Assembly (NCBI RefSeq): GCF_041734735.1
Contig: NC_134891.1
Location: 13,171,569-13,235,568 of the forward strand
Length of the DNA stretch: 64,000 nucleotides
Direction of reading: 5' to 3'
From: Babylonia areolata
Taxonomy: Eukaryota; Mollusca; Gastropoda; Neogastropoda; Buccinidae
The notes under the pieces were generated by a model. That model made no database searches, was not told the DNA's origin, and worked only from the letters and a program-made list of their open reading frames with translations. Each line of letters starts with the position of its first letter. The first letter of the stretch is position 1. Both the position numbers and the translations under genes were made by a program. Positions 41,558 through 53,614 of this stretch are shown here, in pieces.

Positions 41558-42150
41558 GTGGTAAACTTTAACATTGCCATTTTCTCTGCAAATACTTTGT
41601 CAGTTGACACCAAATTTGGCATAAAAATAGGATAAATTCATTTCTTTCCAGTCATCTTGCTTAAAACAATATCGCACCTCCGGGATGAGCACAAAAATAT
41701 ATATAAAAAGAAGCCAGATAATATGCAAACTGAATTTACTGTTATATCTATATTTTTTTTATTCTCTAAACTTGGCACTTTGATCTGATATTCGACACAA
41801 CAACAAGAGCAGTCATTTTTATCACTTTTTGTTCAAACAGGAACTTTATTTGCTAAGCATGGAAGTTATATTTCTGGTGCATGTCTTTGGTGCAGATAGT
41901 AAAAAAGGGAAATTAATCTGTAATTAATGCTAGGGGGGTTAATTTGCTTTAAACTGATCTTTCTCATCTTAAACATTACATTTTGAAATTATACTCAATA
42001 CATAGAAAACTTGTGTGTTTTACTCTCAGGGCTTTCACTATGTTCATTCGCCCAAGTGGTCTTTTTCGGAAAATACTCAAATCAATTCTACGAGTGGATT
42101 TTATAGATCTATTGGCTGAGCCCTGAAGGTCATGGGCAAAAATCAGTTGC
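41488..42150. repeat. Possible dispersed AT-rich repeat with internal (GT)n
   Basis: Begins abruptly at the LINE's end with aagtgagtctatgttttaac, then a (GT)n. From memory this wording is frequent in caenogastropod introns, but no second copy is in the window and I cannot name a class. Confidence 0.3.
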
Positions 42151-42887
42151 GTACACATATTTATACATATTCAAAGCGCATGCTCATATTCCTCGATCGT
42201 GAACGCGAAGGACGCCATTTTGTTTCAAGTTGTTGACCTGCCCGTTCAATCCTATATTCAATCGACAATACACGATAACATGTGATGGAAAGTTGGAGAA
42301 GGAGACCGTTAAATATTTATTCAGAGAAAGATTTGTGAACGCCTCATCACTTACTGGATTATGCCGCAAACTGCAATAAAAATATCAACAAAATCAGTCG
42401 GAATTCACAGTTAAAAATAATAAACCATGCGAGTTAATACCCTTGAATTGATGAAACGTAAAAATTTCCAGTCTTGACTTTTCTCAAAACGAAGTCAATT
42501 TCACTTCATACAACGTTTAGAAGTACTTGTACTTGGCTGTACCTGTTATTAGTTTAACAAAATACTCAATTTTCATATCAGCTTTAAAACTATAAAACTA
42601 GAATGAACATAAAAGAGAAATTGAATCGACCGTGTCGTAATTTCTGGCGGGTACATCTATCTAGATCCAGAGAAAACGGCTAAATGTTGCTGTGTGATTG
42701 CGGCAATAGCCACGTCTCCTTTACCGCGGACTTAAAAAGAATTTTTAATTGACCTCAAAGATTTTTTGAATGCCCAAGATACACCAGAATGATATGATTT
42801 AAACAGCGTTCTCACTGCGAATACCGCAATCGATTTATCGCCCTTAAATCATGTTTAAATGTTTAATTTTTGAACGTCAGTTAAGGA
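42151..42887. other. Intron stretch without a gene
   Basis: AT-rich, non-repetitive. No consistent exon or element was seen. Confidence 0.6.
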
Positions 42888-42960
42888 GTCACGATAGTGT
42901 ATTGGGTAAGATAGTTTCTTCTCATCCGAACACGCGGGGTTCGAATCTGCCGTTTTTGTT
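42888..42960 (+). mobile_element. tRNA-derived SINE head
   Basis: Box-A-like tagtgtattgg (42895-42905) and perfect box B ggttcgaatc (42938-42947) are spaced as in tRNA genes. The flanking acceptor-stem pairing is poor and a T/GTT-rich tail follows at once, so a SINE remnant is more likely than a tRNA gene. Confidence 0.55.
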
Positions 42961-43261
42961 TTTTGTTGTTTTGTTGTTGTTGTTGTTTTGTTGTTGTTGT
43001 TTTGTTTTGTTTTGTTTTTGTTTTTTTGTTGTTGTTTTTTAACCTGAAGCTTTATAATAACAAATACAGAACATATTTTAACGATTAGATAGAGTCTTGA
43101 AGGCCCTGCCTCTCTTGTATCTCTTTTAAAGGAAGTGACTGTGATTAAACTTTTTAAAAAATCTTCTGGTTTTCCTGTTTCTTCCTGAAGACAGCGGATG
43201 TAAAGAGACAGGCTGTACTGTATGTGTATTGTGTGTGATTTAAGCAACTTAAGCTCGGGTG
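42961..43261. other. (GTTTT)n-rich and mixed sequence, no gene
   Basis: A poly-T/GTT tract (42955-43040) is followed by about 200 bases of unrecognised sequence up to the 5' truncation of the next LINE. Confidence 0.6.
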
Positions 43262-44810
43262 CTTACTCTTTCGGACGATGGCCTGGTCTTCAAAACTTCG
43301 AAAGATGCTCAGGAAAGAAATAAAGCCGTCCAGAAACAACTGAACAATATCGCTCAATGGTGCAAGGACACAGGATCTTCTATCAATCCAGCGAAAGCTC
43401 AAACGTTGCTGTGCACCCTCAACAACAGAACCGCGAGCAAATCACCACCACCTGTGTCATTCGACGGAATTAAAATCGAGAAAACCGAATGCCTACGCTA
43501 CCTAGGAATACACTTCGACAGGATGCTGACCTTCAGTAAACATTGGAAAATAATGTTCTCAAATGCAGAAAGGGTCTTTCAGTCTTAAAAGCAATGGCAA
43601 CCAAAGGTATTGAACAACGCCACTTCTTCCTGCTATATCAGTCACTCGTCCTCAGTGTGATCGACTACGAACTTGGGCTAACAACACCGTCTCAAAGCAG
43701 CCTCCTAAAATTAGAAAGAGTTCAAAATGAAGTTACGAGGCTGATCCTTGGAACAACAAAAGACACGCCCACGGAAACCATGCGATACCTGCTTGATCTT
43801 CCTTCAGTGCAGGCCAGAAACAAGTTAGAACAGGTTACGACCTACTTCAGAGCATTAGAAAACCCTCAAAACCCACTGCATGACGCAATCAAGGAACCAA
43901 AAGGCAGCCGTCTAGGACGAGGAAGATCATGGATGGGGCAAGCAGAAGACACAATCCAGCTGGTATACCGACTACAAGACCTGAAAGAAACAAAAGAATG
44001 GAAGGAAATCCCCGAAAACCTCAATCATCTATTCAACACAGCCATTTCACTCACTCTAGAAAGACATTGTCGGGAATGGCCGGAGGGCAAAACTGATGCA
44101 GAAGTGATGCTACTCATAGAAGAAAACAGTAAAGAAGAAGACATCATCACATACACAGATGGCTCAGTCACCAAAGACCAATCCGGTTGGGGATTCACTG
44201 CGAAACAAAATGGAAAAACAATTAGGAAAGAGAATGCTGCCTACAAAGTCACAACCTCTAGCCTAACGATGGAAGTTGAAGCTGTGACACATGCCCTCCA
44301 GTGGCTATCATCTATCCATATGGCCGGAAACCAACATGCCATGATTCTAACGGACTCAGTGAACCTCAAACAGAAAATTGAAAGCAGAATGGGAAGCCGA
44401 GAGTGGCATGAGGCAATGCGCAACCTTCAGATTAAAAAACTTACATGGTCATACTGCCCGGGTCATGCAGGTGTTAAGGGAAATGAGCGAGCTGATAGAC
44501 TTGCTGGTAACGCAACAACGAGCAGCCTACATCTAGGAAAATCGGAAATCCTCAGAAAAATCAAAGAATACCAAAAAGAACAGGTACAAGGCCATCACAC
44601 CATCGATCGCCGCAAAGAAATAAAGGTAGAGAGAGGGAGCGGCCGTAAGTCTAGCATGAAAGGTAGAGCACGATGCGTTGCAAATCAAACGAATATCGGC
44701 ATCATTTCCAAACCAACACTGCGCAAATTTCTTCAAAACGGAACAGTCTCTATGGGCTTTTCCAAATACAATAGACTGAGCAACACCTAGACACCACTTT
44801 CTTGGCATCA
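43262..44810 (+). mobile_element. I-group LINE 3' part: RT end plus RNase H
   Basis: It starts at the RT catalytic box in a changed form (LSDDGLVFKTSKDAQER), then CLRYLGIHFDRMLTF. After one frame break near 43550 a 415-codon frame continues with SLLKLERVQNEVTRLILGTT and an RNase H domain: YTDGSVTKDQSGWGFTA (first Asp, around 44154), MEVEAVTHALQW (Glu), ILTDSVNL (Asp) and CPGHAGVKGNERADRLAG (last Asp). All four catalytic acidic positions are present. RNase H places it in the I superfamily. The C-terminus RGRARCVANQTNIG ends at a stop near 44788. It is 5'-truncated but the long frame is well preserved, suggesting a fairly young insertion. Confidence 0.9.
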
Positions 44811-44849
44811 GAGATCTTTTCTCACCCCTCTTGCGGCCAATCAATGGCA

Positions 44850-45022
44850 GCCTCTGTGCGTGTGTGTCTGTGCGCGAGGGTGTAAGTATACACATCTGTC
44901 AGGAGAGCTCTGTGCACGTGCGTGCGTGCGTGCGTGCGTGTGTGTGTGTGTGTGTGTAGAAGATGAGGTATGTGTGTATGCATGTCCACACTGTGGGAGC
45001 AACGGAATATTGGAACGTGCGG

Positions 45023-45062
<40 letters not shown>

Positions 45063-45545
45063 GGGTGGGGCGGATATGGGAGTATGTGTGTGTGCTTGTA
45101 CAAGTAAGTGTGTGTGTGTGTGTGTACCGTGGAAGCTGCGATGCGTAGCCTAGAAATGAGTGTGTGGAGGGGGGTGCAGGGTAATGTGTGTGTGTGTGTG
45201 TGCGTGTTGGTGCTCATGTACGTTTATGTGTTTTTGATCGTGCTTTCATATCTGTGAAACTGCATGTTTGTTGCATATATGCTACGCATGTGTATGTGTG
45301 CGTGTATGTGTCAACGTGTGTCTGCATTTTTTTTTTTTTTTTTTTTTTTTTTGTTGGTTATTTTTACTTTATTTTATTTTATCTTATTTTTATTGTTTTT
45401 TTAAATTTAATTAATTTATTTTAATTTCTGTAATCTTATTCATTTTTATTGTTGTTGTTTTGTTTTGTTTTGTTTTTTTGTTTGTTTTGTTGTTTTTTTT
45501 ACTTTTTTATTGTTTTTTTTAGTTTTTTATATATTTAAAAAAAAT
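44850..45545. repeat. GT/GTGC-rich tract, (TA)n, then poly-T-rich stretch
   Basis: (GT)n with GC variants to about 45320, a (TA)n at 45031-45060, then T-rich sequence (45328-45545) leading into the SINE. No gene. Confidence 0.85.
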
Positions 45546-45549
45546 TTTT

Positions 45550-45680
45550 CTCAAGGCCTGACTAAGCGCGTCGGGTTACGCTGCTGGTCAGGCATCTGCT
45601 TGGCAGATGTGGTGTAGCGTAAATGGATTTGACCGAACGCAGTGACGCCTTCTTGAGCTACTAATACTGATACTGATACT
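45550..45680 (+). mobile_element. tRNA-like SINE, copy 2, immediately upstream of exon E
   Basis: Closely matches copy 1 from ctcaaggcctgactaagcgc to cttgagctact, with a tail of (ctgata)n instead of (ctgaaa)n. The tail ends only about 14 bases before the exon E acceptor, so it supplies the branch-point region (tactaat, ctgat). Confidence 0.85.
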
Positions 45681-45694
45681 GTGTGTGCCGGCAG

Positions 45695-45814
45695 AGTGGT
45701 TACCTCAACGTGGCAGGCGCCGTGGACTGTCGGGGGCTAGACGACAGGGTGCGGGTGAAGGTTTGGGACAGCAGTAGAGGGGTCACCAACGCCTTGACCA
45801 CGATGTACGTGCAG
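45695..45814 (+). CDS. Host gene exon E
   Basis: 120 bases, 40 codons, phase 0 at both ends, between gtgtgccggcag and donor CAG|gtcaaa. The peptide begins SGYLNVAGAVDCRGLDDR, continues VRVKVWDSSRGV and ends TNALTTMYVQ. It contains one Cys and an alternating pattern compatible with beta strands. GC-rich inside AT-rich intron. If the donor is skipped the frame runs 15 codons further (VKACSMGPQALSQH) to a TGA at 45857-45859, giving an alternative C-terminus with another Cys. The close upstream SINE is unusual for an acceptor. Confidence 0.62.
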
Positions 45815-45859
45815 GTCAAAGCCTGCTCCATGGGACCACAGGCCCTCAGCCAGCACTGA

Positions 45860-46842
45860 CCACTCAGACCGTCCACCAACGAAGAACATGTCCACCTGTA
45901 TGTTGTCCCACTGACCCGCCGGTATTTCGTGTCCTGAATTACGGGAGGGTGGAGGGAGGGGATGGAGTTAGAGAGGAAAGATTGAGCTCACCATTCCGTC
46001 TCCTCTTCGCATCGCAAGCAACCCGATAGACTGCTTCATTTAGGAATTGGTTCGTCATTTGGGTCCTGTAGTTGGACCGATTATATTTCATCCACACACA
46101 CACGTGTGCGCGCGTTGAACCTCGTGTTGCTTTATCCCTGTTTTTGCTGTGCCGTTAGCAAGATGATGACATATCCACAGCGAAACTCTCTGTTCGACAG
46201 CAATGATGCATCACACTACGTTGCTTCTTCAGTTAACTAAAACCTTGTGGCCGAGTGAATCCCTGCCCACAGTGAAGGGGTACGTTCCGTTGGTCACCAG
46301 GTTTGTTTGTCACGATAAGGAAACTGCCGTGAAAAGCACAGAAAAGATTGAAGAAAAAAAGAATTACTGACATTATTTCACTGAGCCTCAGTCATTCCTC
46401 TCGTTCTCCCTCTCTCTTCCACCCCCTCCGCCCTCTCCACCCTCCACCCACGGCTCAACACTTTTCCTTAGGATACGGTGTCACTTTTTTGAATGAAAAG
46501 AGCATAAGAACGTTTTTAGATGTGGTTTACTTTGTGACAAAAAGCAAACACCTAAATACATATTCACGTTGAAAAGTACGACCAAACGGCCATGTACAAA
46601 AAGTATACCCACACATTTCTAATATTATATACACATAGATTTGATCCACCTGAAATATTTGTGGCTCGGCAGATGGAACGACAATAGCGAATGCATGTGG
46701 TTTTGCTCATTCTTTATACATGCATTTCTAGCCTTCCGAGAGAAGATCAGAAACTGCTCTGTGTGTGTGCTGTGATCATGAAATCCTCACGTGGACAAGA
46801 ACGTAGAATGATATAGTATTACAATTTACTTTGAGAGGCTGT
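45860..46842. other. Intron stretch without a gene
   Basis: Mixed sequence. Nothing recognised. Confidence 0.6.
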
Positions 46843-46965
46843 CAAGGCGTGACCAACGTGCTGGTCTATATGGTCAGGCATCTTCCTCCCTTTTCAAGCA
46901 GATGTGGTGTAGCGAGTATGGATCAGTCCGTGCGCTTTGACGCCTTTTCGAGACGAAAACTTGGA
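46843..46965 (+). mobile_element. Diverged tRNA-like SINE, copy 3
   Basis: Keeps tcaaggcgtgac, ggtcaggcatct, agcagatgtggtgtagcg, gtatgga and gacgcc in SINE order, with many substitutions and a small internal insertion. Older than copies 1 and 2. Confidence 0.65.
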
Positions 46966-47501
46966 GCGACGGGTTTCAGCATGTGGTCTGTCATCAGTGC
47001 ACGTGCCTCACAGGAAACAGCCGGGACTCGCCCCGACACAAGCTGCAGAGCTTGTCAATTACAAGACGTTGACGTCTGTGCCCACTGTGACTTCACCCCC
47101 TCCACCACTAGTCTCATCTCCACATCACGGGCAACTGGGTACCACTCCATCGCTGCAAGAGGTTCGTTAGCAATGCTGCAGAGATTCGATCGATTGCATC
47201 AGTTTTGAACATGTTCAGATGATTTTATTGCAAGATGCTGAGGTATTTGTTTAAATACAAATTTTGTAAATTTTTAGATGCTGTTGTCTATTTCTTTATG
47301 CAATTATAGTACAATTGTGAAATATTACTGCAGCCTTATAATACACCGCGAGAGAAACGTTGTAAATGCAGAGAAATTGACCTGTATTATTTCATTCGTT
47401 CAAATATTGCTTGGAAACAACAATGACCTTGTATTGTTCTTGTAAACTACCAGTAAAGCAGTCACAAAGTACAGAAAGCGAATGAGTGTGTGTCGAAGGA
47501 A
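46966..47501. other. GC-rich patch then AT-rich intron; no supported exon
   Basis: 47014-47161 looks coding-like between AG and GT signals, but its 148-base length does not fit the phase-0 neighbours. The remainder is AT-rich. Confidence 0.5.
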
Positions 47502-47567
47502 AATCTCTCTCTCTCTCTCTCTCTAATGTATATATATATATATAAGAGAGAGAGAGAGAGAGAGAGA
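47502..47567. repeat. Palindromic (TC)n-(TA)n-(GA)n block
   Basis: Independent second locus of the three-block self-complementary microsatellite seen at 14852 and 25062. Confidence 0.93.
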
Positions 47568-47899
47568 CTGAACCTTACCAGCGTTCTGAACAATGCATAC
47601 ATTCTGCTTGCTCAGCTAGGCTACATGGTGACCTACCAGCTGGCCTTCTTACCTGCATCCACCAGTGGCTATCATGGTATACATAGAATTCAGTTTGAAA
47701 TAGGCTACACTTGCACACAAGTGTGCGCGTTATATATACACCCTCGTTTATTTGTTTTTATTGCCCTAACTGCACATATGTCATGTATTCAAAGTAAGTT
47801 TAAAATTTACGTGCAAATTTACACATATGAGATAACTTCAGTCGTTTCAGCACACACCTGCAAATGCAGCACATAATAAGATCAAAGAAGAAGAAGAAG
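47568..47899. other. Intron stretch without a gene
   Basis: No element or exon recognised before the LINE tail. Confidence 0.6.
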
Positions 47900-48828
47900 A
47901 AGAATGATAATAATAGTAATAATAATAATGATAATAATAGTACTTATGGCGCAAACTCACCATATAATGGGCTCTAAGCGCCTTTCGTGAAACAAAACAT
48001 GTACAATAGTGAATAATAACATACTTCTGGACATGAAAAAAACAATACATATGTGTGTATCTGCACCAAGACAATACTACATAATTGCAGATATGAACAA
48101 ACAAACATACGCACGCGCGCGCGACAAAAATACACTGCACACGCACACTCGCGCTCACACACATGCTTGCGCACACACAAACACCCACCCACAGACAGAC
48201 ACACACTGCATAATGATTTCAGTAGAGGGTAAAGTGGAGTGAGACAATTAGCTATGCTTCATCACACCCGAAGGTTTGTTTGAATAAGAGGGGTTTAAAG
48301 TTTGTTTTGAAAGAAGAAAGTGTTGGTAAGTGACGGAGATCCAGAGGAAGAGAATTCCAAACAGAAGGTGATTAATACTGAAAGGCCCTAGTGTCTTTGA
48401 AGAGGTATTGGGGACTCGATGGAGCTTTTCAGCAGAAAACCTGAGAGAACGGGAAGGGGTGTAAGTATGAAGGACAGAAGATCAATAAGAAGGGAGAGAT
48501 CCTTCAAAGTGGCGATAAGCCAATATGGCAATTTTGTACTGAATTCTGTACTGGATGTGTAACCAATGATGCAGACGTAAAAGTGGGGTAACGTGATCCT
48601 TTCTTGACTTTGTGAAAACGATTCTTGCAGTGTACATCTCTTTGTTTTTGCGGAGGATGGCAAAATAATATTTGGGGAAGAAGCTTTCGTGAGTTGGATG
48701 AAATCTGCAAACTTGTGAAAATCACATTGATGTTGTCTGATGATGTTGGACAGTGGTTGAGTGTAGAGGCTAAATGGTACTGGACCGAAAACTAAACCTT
48801 GGGGAACACCATATCGAATGCAGACCAA
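47900..48828 (-). mobile_element. L2-like LINE, decayed 3' part
   Basis: Minus-strand reading [22 protein letters not shown] (motif B) and a degraded FADF at the YADD position, then scattered C-terminal pieces. The 3' end is (att)n with gcgcttagagcccattat-like sequence, the L2-type tail. Many breaks. It starts just upstream of motif B at 48828, where a related plus-strand fragment begins back to back. Confidence 0.7.
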
Positions 48829-48837
48829 AAAAAACTT

Positions 48838-49720
48838 ACATCCTTTGTAGCATTCCTAGATCTGTCAGCAGCGTTTAATACAACTGACCACCAAATTCTT
48901 ATCAATCGTCTTAGCATTACCTTTGGCATTCGATCTACTGCTTTAAAATAGTTTTCATCATATCTTTCAGTCCGTCAGCTCATACTACTTCTAAGGTTAT
49001 CCTTCTTGCATTTGGTGTCCCTCAGGGATTAGTTTTTGGACCTATCTTATTCTCTTTATACACTCAGCCTTTGTCTGACATCATCAAAACGCATTCATTT
49101 AACAATCATAAGTACGCTGATGACACTGAGTCAGAAAAAGCCGCTCCACCATCTGATTTCAAAACAGCCATTAGTGAGACGGAAGCCTGTGTGGCCGATG
49201 TAAACGTGTGGATCGACAGAAATAAGCTAAAACTTGCCGAAGAGAAAACCGAGCTCTTAGATGTAGAAGACCGAGCTCGTCTCAATGAAATGGAAAAAAA
49301 GGGGGACCCAGTCACTTTCGGCACTGCTATAGTTAAATTTCAAACATCAGCTAGATACCTAGGTGTACATATTGATCAGACTTTGACCATGGCTGACCAC
49401 ATTTCATCCCCGTGTTGCTCATAAAATTTCCATCTTCGACTAAGTCAGACCATACGTAACAGAAAAAAATATGACTCAGTTGGTTTCCTCTTTTGTCCTA
49501 TCCAGACTAGATTACTGCAACTTTACTCCAGCAGGTTTGCCATCTTCCTCTCCTAATAGACTACAGAAAGTACAGAACACTGCTGCACGACTCGTCCTCA
49601 CAAAAAAGAAATCTGATCATGTCACACATTTTTTGCATCAGTTACACTGGCTTCCTATAGAGTCCCGCATTCACTATAAACTAGCAACACTTGCATTCCG
49701 ACAAGGGACCCAAAACCATT
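48838..49720 (+). mobile_element. L2-like LINE fragment
   Basis: Plus-strand reading AFLDLSAAFNTTDHQIL (motif A), a GVPQG-like ggtgtccctcaggg at 49015-49028, [13 protein letters not shown], then KYADDTES and [14 protein letters not shown]. After a break it reads SRLDYCNFTPAGLPSS and LQKVQNTAARLVLTKKK. It breaks off near 49720 with no 3' tail. At least three frame breaks. Confidence 0.8.
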
Positions 49721-50161
49721 TATTTTCGTTATCGGCTGTATTTCGTTACGTCCGACGTGTTTTTAGTCATGGAAAGAAGGATTTTTGCCGGTACCAACCA
49801 TTTTGCTTCGTTATATCCGGCATTCATTACATCCAACTTTGTAATAAGCGGCTTCGACTGTATTCACATAAATCAGTCATCAATGCTGTTTTATTGTAAA
49901 TGGTAAGATGTAAATGAATGTGGGAGGGGACGGATTGGATGTGTGTGTGTGTTATTGTTTTGTTCTTCCTCAAACAACACCACCGTTTTTTGTTTGTTTA
50001 TTTGTTTTTGTTTTGGGGGGTTTTGTTTGTTTGTTTGTTTATCAATCAAAACCGTGGAAAGAGGTTAAATGAACTAAAGAAGAGTAGTCTCGCAGTGTAA
50101 GGTCAGAAAAGTTAGGAGCACATGGTGAAGGGCCATGACCCACCTCCCCCCTCCTCCCCAG
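49721..50161. other. Intron stretch without a gene
   Basis: Unrecognised sequence with (GTTT)n near 49990-50045. The last 20 bases are C-rich (cacctcccccctcctcccc), a strong pyrimidine tract for the exon F acceptor. Confidence 0.6.
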
Positions 50162-50299
50162 GCCACCTCTCAGCATGACGTGACTGACAACACCCTGACC
50201 ACCGTCACGCTGTCCACGTCGGCTGCCGTCCAGCTACCTGAGGTGTGGGCCAGGTGGAACAAGGACAACAGCAGCTGGCCGCGCTGTGTGGGTGTGAAG
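50162..50299 (+). CDS. Host gene exon F
   Basis: 138 bases, 46 codons, phase 0 at both ends, between ctcctccccag (the best acceptor of the gene) and donor AAG|gtgacg. The peptide begins ATSQHDVTDNTLTTVTLST, continues SAAVQLPEVWARWNKDNSS and ends WPRCVGVK. NSS is a potential N-glycosylation site and one Cys is present. The Thr/Val/Ser alternation suggests beta strands. GC-rich against its surroundings. It joins in frame to exon E before and exon G after. Family not recognised. Confidence 0.65.
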
Positions 50300-50312
50300 G
50301 TGACGAGGGGCA

Positions 50313-51853
50313 GTCATCACTGCGAACAGTCATCAGTCATCACTGCGAACAGTCATCAGTCATCACAGTGAACACCTATCAGTCATCACTGTGAACAGCT
50401 ATCACCAGTCATCACTGTGAAAGCTATCAGTCATCACAGTGAACAGCTATCACCAGTCATCACTGTGAACAGCTATCACCAGTCATCACTGTGAGCAGCT
50501 ATCAGTCATCACTGTGAACACCTATCAGTCATCACAGTGAACAGCTATCACCAGTCATCACTGTGAACAGCTATCACCAGTCATCACTGTGAACATCTAT
50601 CAGTCATCACTGTGAACAGCTATCACCAGTCATCACTGTGAACAGCTATCAGTCATCACTGTGAACATCTATCAATCATCACTGTGAACAGCTATCACCA
50701 GTCATCACTGTGAACAGTTATCACCAGTCATCACTGTGAACACCTATCAGTCATCACTGTGAACAGCTATCAGTCATCACAGTGAACACCTATCAGTCAT
50801 CACAGTGAACAGCTATCAGTCATCACAATGAACACCTATCAGTCATCACAGTGAACACCTATCAGTCATCACTGTGAACAGCTATGACCAGTCATCACTG
50901 TGAACAGCTATCAGTCATCACAGTGAACAGCTATCACCAGTCATCACAGTGAACACCTATCAGTCATCACAGTGAACAGCTATCAGTCATCACAATGAAC
51001 ACCTATCAGTCATCACAGTGAACACCTATCAGTCATCACTGTGAACAGCTATCACCAGTCATCACTGTGAACAGCTATCAGTCATCACAGTGAACAGCTA
51101 TCAGTCATCACAGTGAACACCTATCAGTCATCACTGTGAACAGCTATCACCAGTCATCACTGTGAACAGCTATCAGTCATCACAGTGAACAGCTATCACC
51201 AGTCATCACAGTGAACACCTATCAGTCATCACAGTGAACAGCTATCACCAGACATCACTGTGAACAGCTATCAGTCATCACTGTGAACATCTATCAGTCA
51301 TCACTGTGAACATCTATCAGTCATCACTGTGAACAGCTATCACCAGACATCACTGTGAACAGCTATCAGTCATCACAGTGAACACCTATCAGTCATCACA
51401 GTGAACAGCTATCACCAGACATCACTGTGAACAGCTATCAGTCATCACAGTGAACACCTATCAGTCATCACTGTGAACAGCTATCACCAGACATCACTGT
51501 GAACAGCTATCAGTCATCACTGTGAACACCTATCAGTCATCACAGTGAACAGCTATCACCAGTCATCACTGTGAACAGCTATCAGTCATCACAGTGAACA
51601 CCTATCAGTCATCACTGTGAACAGCTATCACCAGTCATCACTGTGAACAGCTATCAGTCATCACAGTGAACACCTATCAGTCATCACTGTGAACAGCTAT
51701 CACCAGTCATCACTTTGAACAGCTATCAGTCATCACAGTGAACACCTATCAGTCATCACTGTGAACAGCTATCACCAGTCATCACTGTGAACACCTATCA
51801 GTCATCACTGTGAACAGCTATCACTAGTCATCACTGTGAACAGTTATCACCAA
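50313..51853. repeat. Minisatellite, 23/26-bp units, about 64 copies
   Basis: Units gtcatcactgtgaacagctatca with or without an extra cca, and variants with cacagtgaacacc. It starts 14 bases after the exon F donor. Variant order (g/c at cac[a/t]gtg) forms local blocks, showing repeated small amplifications. Confidence 0.95.
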
Positions 51854-52767
51854 ATGAGTGGAGCACACAGGTCTGTATGGACTAAGTCATTTGTTGTCCG
51901 GTTTGAGAAAGCACTGTTTGTTGAATGCTTGGGTTTGGGGTGAGTTTTGGGTGTGTTTCGCCCGGTTATCTAATGGCTATGAGCACCCGGTGCAGACAGA
52001 TCAGTTTCAATGGCATTTGTTCTTTAGATTTCAATGAAGACTTAGAACAGAAGGATAGAATCATGTTTGTTTGCTAAATTTTGATGGAAACAATGAATAC
52101 AATATAATGAATGTCCAGTTATCAAAATCAATTATAGCAGAAATTATTAACAGAAAGTCAATATAGTAATTATTTATCAGATGTCAATAATCACAAAAAC
52201 AGATGGAAAGTAAGTTGTCCAATTAAATTATTTTTCCAATAAAGACCAGAGATAGAAACACAGTACTGTGTCTGATTACCAAACTTCGATTTACGACTTT
52301 GCTTTGCTGTAAAACTTCAATGAATATTTAGTGTCTGATAACTGTACTGCATTTGAAACCGGTGATGAGTTGCTCGCGTCGATATCGTGAGACCCAGACT
52401 GACTGGCTGTGGTAATATGTGTTGTGTCAAAATCGATTTCACGCCTTTTATCATCAGGTTAAACTGGTATTGGATATTATTTTATAGTTAGTCGCATGTC
52501 CTGCCACTTGATTCGGAACTAATTCATCAACAGCACTGAGTCTCCTGAACGCAGTGATTTTACTTGCACATAAATCGATTACTGGTCAACGGTCAGTGCA
52601 ATCTGCATATCAGATGAGACTCGGAAAAAATGATGATGTTGATCCTGACTCATCCAGGCCAGTGTATTGTATGATGGTCAGTTACGTTTTGCTTCAATAC
52701 TTCTTTGATAGATAAAAAAAAAACAACAACGGCGGAGGGAAGCGCGGGGGATCTTCGATATCACACG

Positions 52768-52799
<32 letters not shown>

Positions 52800-53551
52800 A
52801 AACTGACAAAATAAAATAAAAATGGACAAATTAATTTTCTCCTGATTTGCCTTGTCTTTTGCTTGTCATTGAACATACACCAAGAAGTATTCCTGATGTT
52901 CAGTGCTCTCGTTATGAACAAAATATACATCCATTATCAGAACACTAATTTGAAAAAAAAAAAAAAAAAAAAAAAGAAGAAGAAGAAGGAAAAGAAACAG
53001 CGACGAATATATGAACTGCAGTATGATTTTAGATTATTCTAATCCTCGCATTTTATATAAAAAGTAAAGTATAAAAAAAATAAAAACCCGTGTATACTGC
53101 TACTTCAAAAGCTGATCTCACCACGCATTTATTTACAGTGCAACTATATATGAATGCAGCAGAACCCGATTTCCTTTCTTTTTTTTCACATTAAGGTGAG
53201 AGATCTTTGTAATGATGCTTAATAAATTCAGTTTATTTTAGTTACCTTGGAAGATTTTTAGTAGTTTCTTTTTGAACACATCGGTCAATTTTCTTGTCGA
53301 CTTAACCAGTCCCTGTCACAATTTGAATCTTATTTGTATAATACTTTTATGTCAGTTGCTTGTGTAAATGCCAAGGATTGAAGGCAATCTCGGAAGCAAT
53401 GTGTAATTAAATATACATTTTGTTTTTCTTTTTCTTTTTCTTTTTTTTTCTTTTTTCTCAACATATCAAAACCAAAAAGGAGAGAGAAAAAGATAATGTC
53501 TGACTGTTATTCATTTCAAAAACAAAAAATCGCATTTGTCATCAACGCAGA

Positions 53552-53555
<4 letters not shown>
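51854..53555. other. Intron stretch without a gene
   Basis: AT-rich. (TA)n at 52767-52793, poly-A at 52954-52975, T/C-rich tract at 53420-53460. No exon or element recognised. Confidence 0.6.

Positions 53556-53602
<47 letters not shown>
53556..53602. repeat. (GT)n adjoining exon G acceptor
   Basis: A pure GT run ends 12 bases before the acceptor gtgtag. Confidence 0.95.
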
Positions 53603-53604
<2 letters not shown>

Positions 53605-53614
53605 TGGGGTGTAG

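Noticed and set aside
42888-42960. tRNA gene
   Set aside because: Boxes A and B are present but arms do not pair well and a T-rich tail follows; a SINE remnant fits better.
47014-47161. Possible extra exon between E and F
   Set aside because: The length is not a multiple of three, so including it would break the frame between two phase-0 exons. Kept only as a note.
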